Of a stretch of DNA of 64,000 bases, positions 41,259 to 52,700 are shown piece by piece. Below the pieces are notes generated by a model. The model was not told where the DNA came from. It did no database searches and was given only the letters and a program-made list of their open reading frames with translations. The position numbers and the translations under genes were made by a program. This DNA comes from Gonatopus flavifemur. Taxonomy: Eukaryota; Arthropoda; Insecta; Hymenoptera; Dryinidae. Position 1 is the stretch's first letter; the number at the start of each line of letters is the position of its first letter. The stretch spans positions 2,294,001 to 2,358,000 of the forward strand of contig JAFFJZ010000012.1 in NCBI GenBank assembly GCA_018340375.1, written 5' to 3'.

Positions 41259-43495
41259 TTATTACTTCTTTTCATCGTACTACAACATTATTTAGTCATT
41301 GATTTTCAATCCCTTGTATTCCACGAATGTAAGAGAATCAGAAAAAAGAAAGCCATGAAATTACAATAAACAGAAGAAGCATATCGGAGAATTAGAGATT
41401 TCAAAGTTAGAAAAAAGTAAATCATCGATTTATCTCTACGTACTTGGGTTATCTTCGACTTCTGTCGCCTCGAGCAATTAGCTCAAAGCCTTTGGGTCAA
41501 AGGACATCGATATCTTATCCGAAAGTAAAATCGTTCGGATAATATAATACGTTCGAATAAATCAATTGATCCTCGTCGTTCGCGAAGAAATATCGTACTA
41601 TATCGAATATAAAAATCAACTGTAGTTAAATTTTGGAGTGAACTGTCTTTCCCCCGCCCCGCCCCGCCTCGCGTGATACGGAGTGAGAAGAATATTTTCA
41701 AAATATTTGTAGAAAGATATCGAAACTTTCAACTACTCCCACTTATCCCTCGACAACAAAACAAATATATCTTTCAACCCTCACACCTGGATACCTCTCT
41801 TCCCTAGCCTAATTAAAACAACAACACGCGCATGTTCTTCTAGCTGTAAAGGAATTCAAGGGGTTTCTATTCCATTCTATTTCCCACTTCCGTCGGCAAA
41901 GAGAAAAAAGAAGTTAAGAAGTAATTTGATAGGATGCGCGAAGAGAGTACAATGTACATACAACTACAGGGTGGTACAAAATCGTCTCGAGTATCAACTC
42001 TCATTTGTAAGACTTTGTGTTTTTAGCTTTTACCCGTCCCAGGCGCACGTACGCGTTGAAACTCGGTAGAGAGCGAGTGTATGGGCCCAGATGGTGGGTG
42101 TACTTTTAAAGCCAAAGGGTGGGCTTTTAAAATAATAAAGCGGGGCACGAGATTTTGTGTGTTTGTATTTCTATTCTTCGTGCGAGTCGTTTGGGTCGAT
42201 CCTCAAAATGACGAGTAACAACTGTCGGGACAGTTGTTTGCGTCTAAACTTTACTTTCAATATCGTTCCCGATCATTTTCTCTGCTCTTGGAATGTACAA
42301 TGAGGTTCATTGAAATAAGATTCTATAACTTCTAATTACTTCTCATAGTTCGTTATTTATCATTCTGAATGCTACCTCCTCTTCTCGATCTTTCGTCTCT
42401 TCGAGAACAACTGGACTTTTCAGCTCTCGATCGCGATAAGCGACGAGAGCGCCTCGTACTCTTAGATCATATGAAAATATTACCAGAGTACTCTGCGTTA
42501 TTTGATATCGTTCTATATTATATCAGCATAACGGGGCATCAAATCGTTAACGTGTTTCAGATTCTCTCTTTTGAAAAAACCTTCAAATCGGAATGAAGGA
42601 AAACAAAAAAGAAAAGAACTCATATCGCGTGGGTACGTTAATAGTTTTCGAAGAGTTTCTGTCGAAATGGCGTAAGTGTTTTGTATGTTTATGTTACAGG
42701 CGTTACAGCCTCGCACCTGGACACAAGAATAGTTAGCGCCAGCTAGCTGCTGCTTCTGCTCCTTCTGCTTCTTCTTTTTCTTCTTCTCATTCTTTTTCCC
42801 CTTCTCGCTATACCTACGTCAAAGATCTCATCACAAAAGAGATTGCATTTCTCTTTCGTATTATTATTATTATCATCATCCTTCTTAACTTCATTTATTT
42901 ATGTTCTTTTCTTTTTTTTCGATATCCCATCTCGAGAGAGAAATCTTTATTGTTCTATACCATCTACTTCGACGTCTTTCTTTCTCTCGGTCGGAATCTG
43001 AGAATCATCCGATACCTCGGCTCCTTTCCCGATGATGTTTCGATCGATGATCTCCAAAAAGATAACGTCAGCTTGAAATTCATTATTCATTTTGGTACAT
43101 ATTGTTTTCTCATCCTCTTCAAGAACGAGATGATTTAAATTCAGTTAAAACGCATATGAGAGGTATACGATTGGTCCAACATTTTTAATATAATGCCGTA
43201 TCCTTGAGAATGACGAAGAACGTTGCGTGTGTGGACGTTGTGTGACCCATATAAAGATTGTTTATACATATGCGACGTACGTAACTCATGGACAGCTTGG
43301 GATATATTTTTGATATGTAACCTATACCGGATCCGGATGTGATCGGGAGGCAGGAAAAACTACTTGTGTGGTCTGCGTGCGTTCCATAGATTTGGCAAGT
43401 TTAAGGAGATACCAGCGGTGTGACAGTAGCCGCGCGAAAACGCTTACATTTTATCAAATTCATCGCGCTGTACGACACGCCTTGAATTCAAGTAC

Positions 43496-43687
43496 ACGGA
43501 GGAAACGAATGTATCGAAAAATCCCATAATTTATTGAGGATGAGCGCCAGTCTATGAAATTCAACTTGGTTTTCAAATTACCATAATTTGATGTACTTTC
43601 AACGCTACATTCAAGTGAATAATTTGATTCGCCACCGACTGGCGGAGATCCTCAATAAATTATGGAACAAATTATATTTGTCCGTAG
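43496..43687. mobile_element. Inverted-repeat element, ACGGAGGAAACGAATG end
   Basis: CATAATTTATTGAGGAT and its inverted copy ATCCTCAATAAATTATG form the arms, with GCGCCAGTC and GACTGGCGG pairing further in. The outer ends, ACGGAGGAAACGAA and TTTGTCCGT, are diverged. Confidence 0.6.
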
Positions 43688-43705
43688 TTTATCATAAACG
43701 ATTTT

Positions 43706-43899
43706 CCTGGTTAAATCTGACAAATATAATTTCATAAGATCTGGTCAGAACATTGTCAGAAATTCAATCAGATTCAAATTGAAGGAATTTATTCGTCTGA
43801 CCGAATCTTATTGAAAAATCGCCAAATGAGATTCAATCGGAATATTGTCCAAGATTCAATGACATTTGGCGCGAGAATCAATGGATTCTTTTAACCAGG
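43706..43899. mobile_element. CCTGG-ended inverted-repeat element, 194 bp
   Basis: CCTGGTTAAATCTGA is mirrored by GATTCTTTTAACCAGG. The interior is made of short GATTCAAT and TCTGAC words. It belongs with other CCTGG-ended elements in this window. Confidence 0.6.
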
Positions 43900-44182
43900 A
43901 TTGGCTGCTGCAACGCTGCGGGAATAAACTAAAGGAAATACACTGAAAAAAATAATTCGCTATGGTAACTAGGAATTAGTTGTGGTAGCTACTTTGTGTA
44001 TTTGATATTTGGATAGCTAAAAATATTGCTGCGATAGCTAAATTTTTTGTTGCTATAGCAATAATCTTTGTTATTCCAGCTCACAAATAGCTCTCACACA
44101 GTAAAAATTTCATATTACATATTACCATATTTATATTGTACTTTTGAAATGTACTTGATTATGTTGTTCGGAACCACAAGTA

Positions 44183-44391
44183 CACGGAGAAAATTGGTAT
44201 AGTAAAATATGGACGGACCAAACATTTGGTCACTACAATCAATCGCATCGTTATTTTAACTGAACGCATCGTTGGTTCAACTAAGCATATCGTAATTTGG
44301 ATTGAGCTGTTTAGTTATTTTGATTGCGCAGTTTGGTCTGTCCATATTTTACTATTCGCTCAGTGATTATCACTATTCCTTTTTCTCCGTG
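44183..44391. mobile_element. 209 bp CACGGAGAAAA-ended MITE with TA flanks
   Basis: CACGGAGAAAATTGGTATAG at the left, CCTTTTTCTCCGTG at the right, TA on each side. The arms pair through TAAAATATGGACGGACCAAA and its complement. It is nested in an older repeat rich in TAGCTAAAAAT words (43950-44590). Confidence 0.8.
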
Positions 44392-44667
44392 TATACGAGC
44401 ATTCATCATACTCTTTCGTGAAGATGAAGATAAATATGTTATAATTTGAAATAAATATAGTTCTGAGCTTCATAATAAAGTATATCCCACGAGTACCATA
44501 AAAATATGGTAACCTTTAATATAAATTTTTCTCGGCGCATAGCTAATTTTTAGCTATTCAAATATCAACTACATAATTTTTTTCCGTGTATTGGGAGTAC
44601 AAATTATTTCGGCCCGTTTTTTTACAGTTGAAGATGTTTTTATTTCAGAAGAACATAAATTATCAAA

Positions 44668-46137
44668 TTAATCAAAGTATTGTCCATCGCTGACTATCAC
44701 TGTTTCCCATCTTTCGGGTAATTTTCGAATCCCGTTACGGAGAAACGTCTCGTCTTTCGAGGCGATCCCAGTTAGGAGCCAATTTTCGATTTCTTCAAAC
44801 GAAGTGAACCAGTGGCCTGCCAAATCGTGCTGCATATGTCGGAATAACCAATAATCAGAAGGAGCAATGTCCGGCGAGTACGGCGGGTGTGGTAGAAAAT
44901 CCCACTTCAACGTTTCCAGATAATTTTTCGCTACTTTTGCGACATGAGGCCGAGCGTTATCGTGTAAGAGAATAACTTTGTCATGTCTTTCCTTGTATTC
45001 CGGACGTTTTTCTCGTAACGCACGACTCAAACGAATCAATTGTAGCCTATACCGATCACCCGTAATAGAATCACCAGGTTTTAGCAACTCATAGTATACA
45101 CTGTAAATTTCAGCACATTTGTACTGCAAAAATTCAGTGCAACGTTATGGAATTTCCGCATCAAAACTGACTTTTCCAGGACATGTACTGGAAAATTAAT
45201 GCTGAAATCCATGAAAATTGAGTGATTTTGCAGGGTCCTTGTGTTCCAAGATGATTGAGAAACTTTTGATCGTTCATTTGGGGACAGAAACTCATGTCTC
45301 TACCTAACAGGATTTGAAATGCTTCATATCTAGAACACAAGAGGATAAGTCTTGGAAAACTCATATATCAAATTTCATTGGCCAGAATTTAATTTTATTA
45401 AAAAAATCTCAATCAAATTTTTAAGACTTGAAAGGAAAATTCCATCACACGACCTGAAAATTGCAGTTCAAAACCTGTATAATTCAATTGCATAGTAACT
45501 CAGTTTTTTTACAGTGTATAACACCCTTTTGGTCCCCCCAGATACATAGCATGATCTTTGAACCATGAATATTCCTGTTTGGTGTCGATGTTGAAGTCGA
45601 TGGCAACGATTGACCGGGCATAGCATAGTATTTTCCTTTCTTCGGGTTATCGTAGAATATCCATTCCTCATCTCCTGTCACAATCCGATGTAAGAACCCC
45701 TTTCTTCGTTGTCTTTGAATCAACTGCTCGCAAGTGAAAAATCGCCGTTCAATGTCTCTAGGCTTCAAGTCATAAGGCACCCAATTGCCTTGCTTTTGAA
45801 TCATGCCGATGGATTGTAATCGTACGGAAACTGCTTGTTGCGTAACTCCTAATGATTCCGCAAGCTCCTGTTGCGTTTGACTCGGATCTTCGTCGAGTAA
45901 AGCCTCCGATTCCTCGTTTTCGAATTTTTGTGGTTGTCCCGAGCGAGGCTTGTCTTCGACACTGAAATCGCCATTCTTAAAACGTCGAAACCATTCCCTA
46001 CATGATTTATCAGTTGGAGCATTGCCACCATAAACTTCCACAAGCATTCGATGGGCTCCAGCTGCACTTTTTTTCCAATTAAAACAGAAAACTAGCACCT
46101 CCCGCAAATGCTGCTCAGTTAAAACGAAATTTGACAT
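44668..46137 (-). pseudogene. Mariner transposase, full length but interrupted
   Basis: The open frame 46137-45517 starts MSNFVLTEQHLREVLVFCF and runs through the helix-turn-helix (SCREWFRRFKNGDFSVEDKP), the WVPYDLKPRD linker and the first catalytic Asp (HRIVTGDEEW). After the inserted MITE, 45098-44668 continues with YYELLKPGDSITGD, LLHDNARPHVAK (second Asp) and YSPDIAPSDYWLF (third Asp), and ends at a normal stop. All three D,D34D positions are present. Apart from the insertion and a small frame difference at the join, it shows little decay, so this is the youngest mariner here. Confidence 0.92.
45099..45516. mobile_element. 418 bp CACTGTAAA-ended MITE inside the mariner
   Basis: Ends CACTGTAAATTTCAG and TTTTTTTACAGTG with TATA on both sides (45095-45098 and 45517-45520), consistent with a TA or TATA duplication. 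The right half is AT-rich with ATTTTC-type words. It must be younger than the mariner it breaks. Confidence 0.85.
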
Positions 46138-46741
46138 ACTTCACTGAGTAAAAATCGGGATTCTAGAAGGAATTCGGAGTGATATCAACTGAATATTATT
46201 CACAGGTGTCTAACCTCTCTGAAACAATTGAAATCGGTTGTGACTATGAAACATTCATGAGAGCGAGAGTCATCTTTTCAAACCGGACCGAACTAATTTG
46301 TGCTCCCAATACTTCCCTCCAAAACATCCCATTCATTCTGTTCATCAAAGCGTACAAGATTCCGATTCAAATAATGAATCTCGATTAAAATTTTGTCTGT
46401 TGAACAGCGAATTAGAATTGATTCTGTAATTACAATTCTAATAGAAATATGCGTACGTAAATATATGTATACACGCGTATACAGTCCACTCCATATTAGA
46501 AATGATTATAAATCTGATTCATACAGATTTATCCTTCCCACGTCGTAAAATATTAACAATCCCGTTCGTTGAATAATTAAATACCGAATCATAAGATTTT
46601 TATCGCATAAAGAATCCGTGCTCGCGTATGACGCAACACGCGAATGCGGTACTTAGTATGTAATCGATTTGCATTCCAAGTTGTTGCAATGCAAATGCAA
46701 CACGTGTGCAAGGGAAATTGAATTGAAAGAGAGGTTTAAAA

Positions 46742-49700
46742 ATGAAATACGATTACAAACCGTCTATGGGTGATCTGCGTAAGAGTTTGGTAACGAGATC
46801 GAAAGAATATTTGTGGGAAAATACTCTTCACGGAATACCTTACTTCGTGGATCGTACCAGACCCAAATGGGAACGGTAAATGGATTTTACATTCGTTTAA
46901 GAACTTAACTGAGAGATTTAAACCATTTTTTCCACACAATACCGAATGATGCATCAATATTGTAGGAATATTACAGTAATTTGAAAACGCGGAAATTGTA
47001 ATATCACTGTGATATATTGCAATGAAATTTTTTGCTGTGTGGGTGGTGTTTAGTCTGAGGGAAGGTTTGATTTTAATGGATAATACATAACATCTCCCTG
47101 GCGGAAAAAATTGATCATAATTTCTTTTGATTGTTTTTCATAAATTCTCACAATTTCTCATAATTTATCCTATAAAATATCATAATTTCTCTAGGAATTG
47201 GGACTGTTTTATGAGAAGTATTTTATCATGAACAGTCATAAGTTAGAATAATGTTTTTCATAAATTCTTATGAGATCTCATAATTTTTCTGAAAATTTTC
47301 TCATAAAAAATCATAAATGTTCATACTTTCTCTCATGATTTGTTCAGAAATTCAGACAGTGTTATGAGGAATTTTTCCTCATATTTCCTCATAAATGGTT
47401 CATAAAATTCCGAAATTGTTTTAAATTGCGATTTTCTTATTTTATTATCCTTGCCTTCAACTTCAATATTTCAAGAAAATTGTTCAGTATGGTGACGCTA
47501 TTGATTCAGAGCAAACATATATGATGTAAGCAGCACATTACGTTTTATTGGAAGTTGAAATTAGTTTGTTTCAGAATTTTGTTACAACTTCATCTAGGAA
47601 TTTTTTTCACTGGTCAAATGAATATAACCAGTTATAAGTTTTCTAACTCTTCATCAGCACTCTTGAGTTACTTTGATTAAAATGCGTGAGGGAATAAAAA
47701 TGACAAATATAGTATTCGATGATGAAATTTTATGAAAAATTGGTTGGTTTCTCTTGCAAATGTATTCTTCATACAAACAGATCTGAAACATTATGGAAAA
47801 TTATGAGATTTTATGACTTCTTATGGAAAAGATTGCTTTTATGAAGAATTAGGAAAATTTAAGTATTGTGTGAAAATATGAAATTTTATGACAAATCATG
47901 ATTTTCAATGAGGAAATATTTTTCATAATGATAGTCCCAATTCCTAGAAGAATTATGAAGTTCTAGGAGTTTTTATGGAATTTAATGCAAAATTATCAGA
48001 TTTATGAGGACATATGAGAAACTATCAAAAATTATGAGAATTTTTTCCGCCAGGGCTAACTACTATGAAATGGAACTTTCTATTTTCACCATATTTTATC
48101 AAAACTGAGAAATATTTCAACCGCCAAACCAAGATCTGAACTTCGATATTTGTGCTCTATCAGAGCTACCTTAAAAGATGATTGAACATGTAATTTGATA
48201 ACCCACACAGCACAAAATTCCATGTTTTTTTAAGCTCTTATACACGGAAAAAAATGCAGCTCGAAAGGATAGAAAATTGGAGAATATTTCTTAAAATCTA
48301 AGAATTTTTCTTAAGTTCGTAATAAACATGAAACGGTTCAGATTTCTCTTGAATATTACTCGAAAAACAATGAAAAATTATCAATACTTAACAAATCATA
48401 AAAACAAATATGAAGTTTCCAAAAGTCGCGCATGAAATTTTACAAAGTAAATAACAACATTTTGGAATCTTATTTTCAAATTACAGAATTTTGTTATTCA
48501 CTTTGTAAAATTTCATTCGCGACTTTTGGAAACTTCATATTTGTTTTTATGATTTGTTAAGTATTGACAATTTTTCATTGTTTTTCGAGCAATATTCAAA
48601 AGAAATCTGAACCGTTTTATGTTTATTACGAACTTGAGAAAAATTCTTAGATTTTGAGAAATATTCTCAGATTTTAAGAAATATTCTCCAATTTTCTATT
48701 AAAGATTACTATCCTGCCGAGTTGCATTTTTCTCCGTGTAGCTAAATTTTAGCTGCTGCGGTAAAATTTTTAGCTTCATCAGCTAAATTTTAGCTAATCT
48801 TGCTGAGAAATTAGCTTTCCCGTGGGCGCTGAAAAATAGCTATAATAACTAAAATTTAGCTGATACACGGAAAAAATCAGTGATCCAAATTTTCGTTGAC
48901 TAGTATGTCACTTTGGGACAGAGCACAAATTCGAGAAGAATTCGTACACTGGATTTTAATAATTCGTCAACTCTTTCCGTTATTTCAAAATCCAAAATAA
49001 AAAGTGAATTCCATTGGTGGAACAATCGACAAAGTGAACGAATTATTAAAATCCAGTGTACCAATTCTTCTCGAATTTGTACTCCGTCTAGAAGTGATCC
49101 GACATACTGGTCAACGAAAATTTGTGTGCAATGTCCGCGGTTTTAGATCACGACAATATTTCAGCAATATTATTTGTTGTACAGCGGGGTTCAAACGAGT
49201 ATAAAAATTCAAGTAAATATTCTAGTGTTTTTCTTTTTCTCAAGCAGAATAACGTGGTTCTTGTTGACAATGCTATCGGTGGCCGCTACTATGGTAATAA
49301 TTATAACGATATGGAATAAATTTCAAACCGATCCAACATTGACCGGCTTGGATACCGAGACCGAGGATATCGTCGTGGATTTCCCACAATTACAATTCTG
49401 TTTTGATTGGTCTGAACTCAATCACACCGGTTTATCCGCGGTTAGTATTTTTTTTCGAGGAGATACATCGATTTCACTACTCGTTACCAGTTATTTTAGC
49501 GTGGATACTTCCTGAGTTTCCAACTATTTTCCATTTTCTCGGTTTCAGTCAATAGAATATTTTGTAAATAGTCCAATCGATGCATCTCTTTCCGTTTTAG
49601 TGCTGGGATTAGTACAATGGACGGTTCTCAAGGAACTCTTTAAATCCAAATCAGTGAAAAGTACTGAGAATCAGTGAAACCCACTGGTGAATCAGTGGCA

Positions 49701-52700
49701 TACTTAGCACTGATTCGCCAGTGAAATTCACTGATTCTCAGTATTTTTCACTGATTCGGATTTACAGAGAATCTAAGTTTCAAGAAAAATCTTCGAATAC
49801 CAATATCCGAAAAATTGAATTTCGAATAAAATTTTGTCAAAGAAAAAACTTTGGAAGTTCAACACATAGAAAGAAACACGGTAAAAAGAAAAACTTAATT
49901 CCAGTTAGAATATGAGCTGAATTTAAGATGCAACCAAAAGAAGACTCGGTTGACTTAAAGTCAGCCACTGGACAACCTTTTCAAACTCAAACAAGAATAC
50001 AGCTTGAATTAAAACTGATTTTGAACTGAAACTCAAAGCGAATTGTTCATGATAGATGGGTTCGTCCATTGCTTTTGTTTTTATTCTATTCAACATGGCG
50101 TTACTTATCGACGATGAGAAATATGTTTCTGTTTATGCGGAGGATACAAAAAAAATTTCTACACACACTGTAAAAAAAGGTTTGAATTCTAATATAAAAT
50201 TGGTTATGAAATTCCAAATAAATGCAAGTTGAATCGTATTTAATATAAAATAGCACTAATATTTCATGTTACTATTTTAATGTTCACAAACGTATTTGAA
50301 TTTTGATCAGTATTATTATAATTCAAAATATTTTGTATTAAAATTCTTTATTAAAATTGAAATTCCAACATGCTTTGTAAGATTCAGTTCTACAATTTGA
50401 ATTTTCTTTTACATGGTTGAATTTTGCAGTGTAGTATGAAATTTCAATAACAACCATATGAAAATTCTAAATGAATGTGGAAAATTCAAATCATTTTTGT
50501 GAAATTTCAAACACATTTTGAATATTCAAAAGTTCATTTATGAAATTTCAATCACATTTTGAATATTCACAATTTTATTTATGAAATTTCAATAATTTTG
50601 TTGAAACATAATACACAAGTGTATGAATTCACTATGCGCGGAAGTCACTGCGCATGTCTTCTGCAGATCCACGCTTTATAATCGTACCTGCAAAATGATA
50701 AAACGTTCTTCGGCAAAATTGATAAATCACGTGGTGATAATTTGTTAATTGAAAATCATCTGTTTTGATGATAATCAAGTTCACTAAGATGCTAAATATT
50801 TTTCAGAATTCAATTACAAAGTTTTGGATTGATATATTGATGTATATCCACATGAGAACCATAAACTGAATTTCATCTCCAATACTAACTTTTGAACTAC
50901 AATGTCTTCAATATGATCTTTGTATCTCTCTTATATATAAATATATAAATATATATAAGAAAGATGTACAATAATATGAAGGAAGCTCGAATCGAGATTT
51001 CACAATCCCAGAATTCCGGAATTTTATTCCTTAATTTAGAAATAATCTTACATATCTATAATACAGATATGCGAATTGTATTGAAAATACGATAGTCAAA
51101 AAATCAATACTGAATATGAAAATTAGTATTTTGATTTTTCATACTTCCCAGTATATGAAAGTTCAATTAATAGGTTATAAAATTTACGATAATCATTTGA
51201 AATTTTGATACCTATTCATAATTAATTTTCAAAAGGATTTTATTGAAAATTCAACAATCGTTTTGAAATTTCATACTAACATGAAATGATTCACACATTC
51301 TCAAAACCTCTTCTTGAATTTTAATAAATTGTTTCTTTGAAAATTCACAACCAAATGTATGTGTTAATTACTTCACATACTTTTCTATTAAATTTCATAC
51401 AAAAATTTTTTACAGTGAGTAAAAAGTAAAACTTGAAGTGATCCCGAATATCAGCTTAAAAATGCAGCCAAAAGTAGCGCATATTCCAACTGAAAGTAAG
51501 CAATGAAGAAGACTGAATTTCAGTCAATTCCATCTTACTTTGGAAATTAAGATGGAATTCTATCTTCATTCCAAAGTAAGATGGAATTGACTGAAATTCA
51601 GTCTTCTTCATTGCTTACTTTCAGTTGGAATATGCGCTACTTTTGGCTGCATTTTTAAGCTGATATTCGGGATCACTTCAAGTTTTACTTTTTACTGTGT
51701 ATGTTGTGTGAATTTCTTCACTTCACTTGTTGATTGCTCAATTATATCGTTATCAGAGTTTTTGAAGATTGAACATTTTGAACCCTCATCGAGAGATTCG
51801 AACCCACGTTTGTTGCTGTAATGACCTGTCCTATTTCTTTGCGCTTAACCACTTCGCCATGGTACCGTTTCGATCGACGGACGTGATAAATAATTTCATA
51901 ATAATATAATTTGATAGCATGTGTAGTGTGAAGTCAAAGATAAATTTGGAAAACTGAGAATTAGTGCAAATGTGAATACCCCCAAAAGTTTGAATTAATT
52001 CCAATTTGTGTTGTAATGTTGAAGTGAAAATGTCGAAATAAAGAATCCATTAACAGTGCGGAAAATTCAATAACAAGCTTTCACGAAGTTGGTATTACAA
52101 ATTGCTAGTGAATTTGTTAGATACCTTGAATAATAAATAAAACACCTGAAATAATTTCATTGAATTGAAGCTGTAATTAATTATATGCACATACAACTGT
52201 GCGCAAAAAGTAAGGTGAATTTTTAATTTTAACTTCGCGGGCTTGACATTTCAGGCTAGTTCTTTTTTTCTCAAGTTGGCAGGACTGTTAATGACACCTG
52301 TGCCAAATTTCATGTCAATGTCATCATCAGTAATACATTTACGCTTGTGTTTACCAAAAGACCAAGAGTGCATTTTTCGATTTTTACAATGTCTGATCCA
52401 ACCCTTTGCGGCATGGTGGCTATTATAATAGCCACCTCAATGTGTTTTAAGTTTACAGTTAACCAGAGACAATATAACGCTTTTTCCCCCAGTTTTTTTT
52501 TCAATTTGATTCAGATAAGGACTTAGGAAGTATTCGGCATCACGTATACATTGTCAATCGTTTTACAAATTGTGATTTAAATGAATAAACAATGAAAAAA
52601 AGCCGTATTCATTGAATAACACAGGCACACACAAAAATTTGTCATGAACCAGAGGGTAGACCCCACTATCCCTACGTTTTTGAGGTCGCTGAAACCGAAT

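Larger units (their letters stand above)
44591..46309 (-). mobile_element. Mariner element split by a MITE
   Basis: Ends TTGGGAGTACAAATTATTTC and, inverted, GAACTAATTTGTGCTCCCAA (about 26 of 28 bases pair), with TA on each side (44589-44590 and 46310-46311). 1719 bp including a 418 bp MITE at 45099-45516, so about 1.3 kb without it, the normal mariner size. It was itself inserted at the terminal TA of a TTTTTTTCCGTG-ended repeat. Confidence 0.92.
27584..46741. other. 19 kb interval between the receptor kinase and the channel gene
   Basis: It is filled mainly with the repeats listed separately. The stretches about 32700-33770, 34380-37500 and 41280-43490 look less repetitive and GC-richer in places (for example 36380-36500, 41990-42240). 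They are where undetected 5' exons and the promoter of the receptor kinase (-) or the promoter of the channel (+) would be expected, but no exon chain could be supported. 42750-42810 is a pyrimidine-rich tract of TTC and TGC units. Confidence 0.6.

Noticed and set aside
27584..46741. LTR or LINE retrotransposon
   Set aside because: No reverse transcriptase, integrase or gag motif was seen on either strand, and the repeats are inverted and not direct long terminal repeats.
51787..51872. Functional tRNA gene
   Set aside because: A and B boxes are good, but the acceptor and anticodon stems do not pair well enough for a working tRNA.
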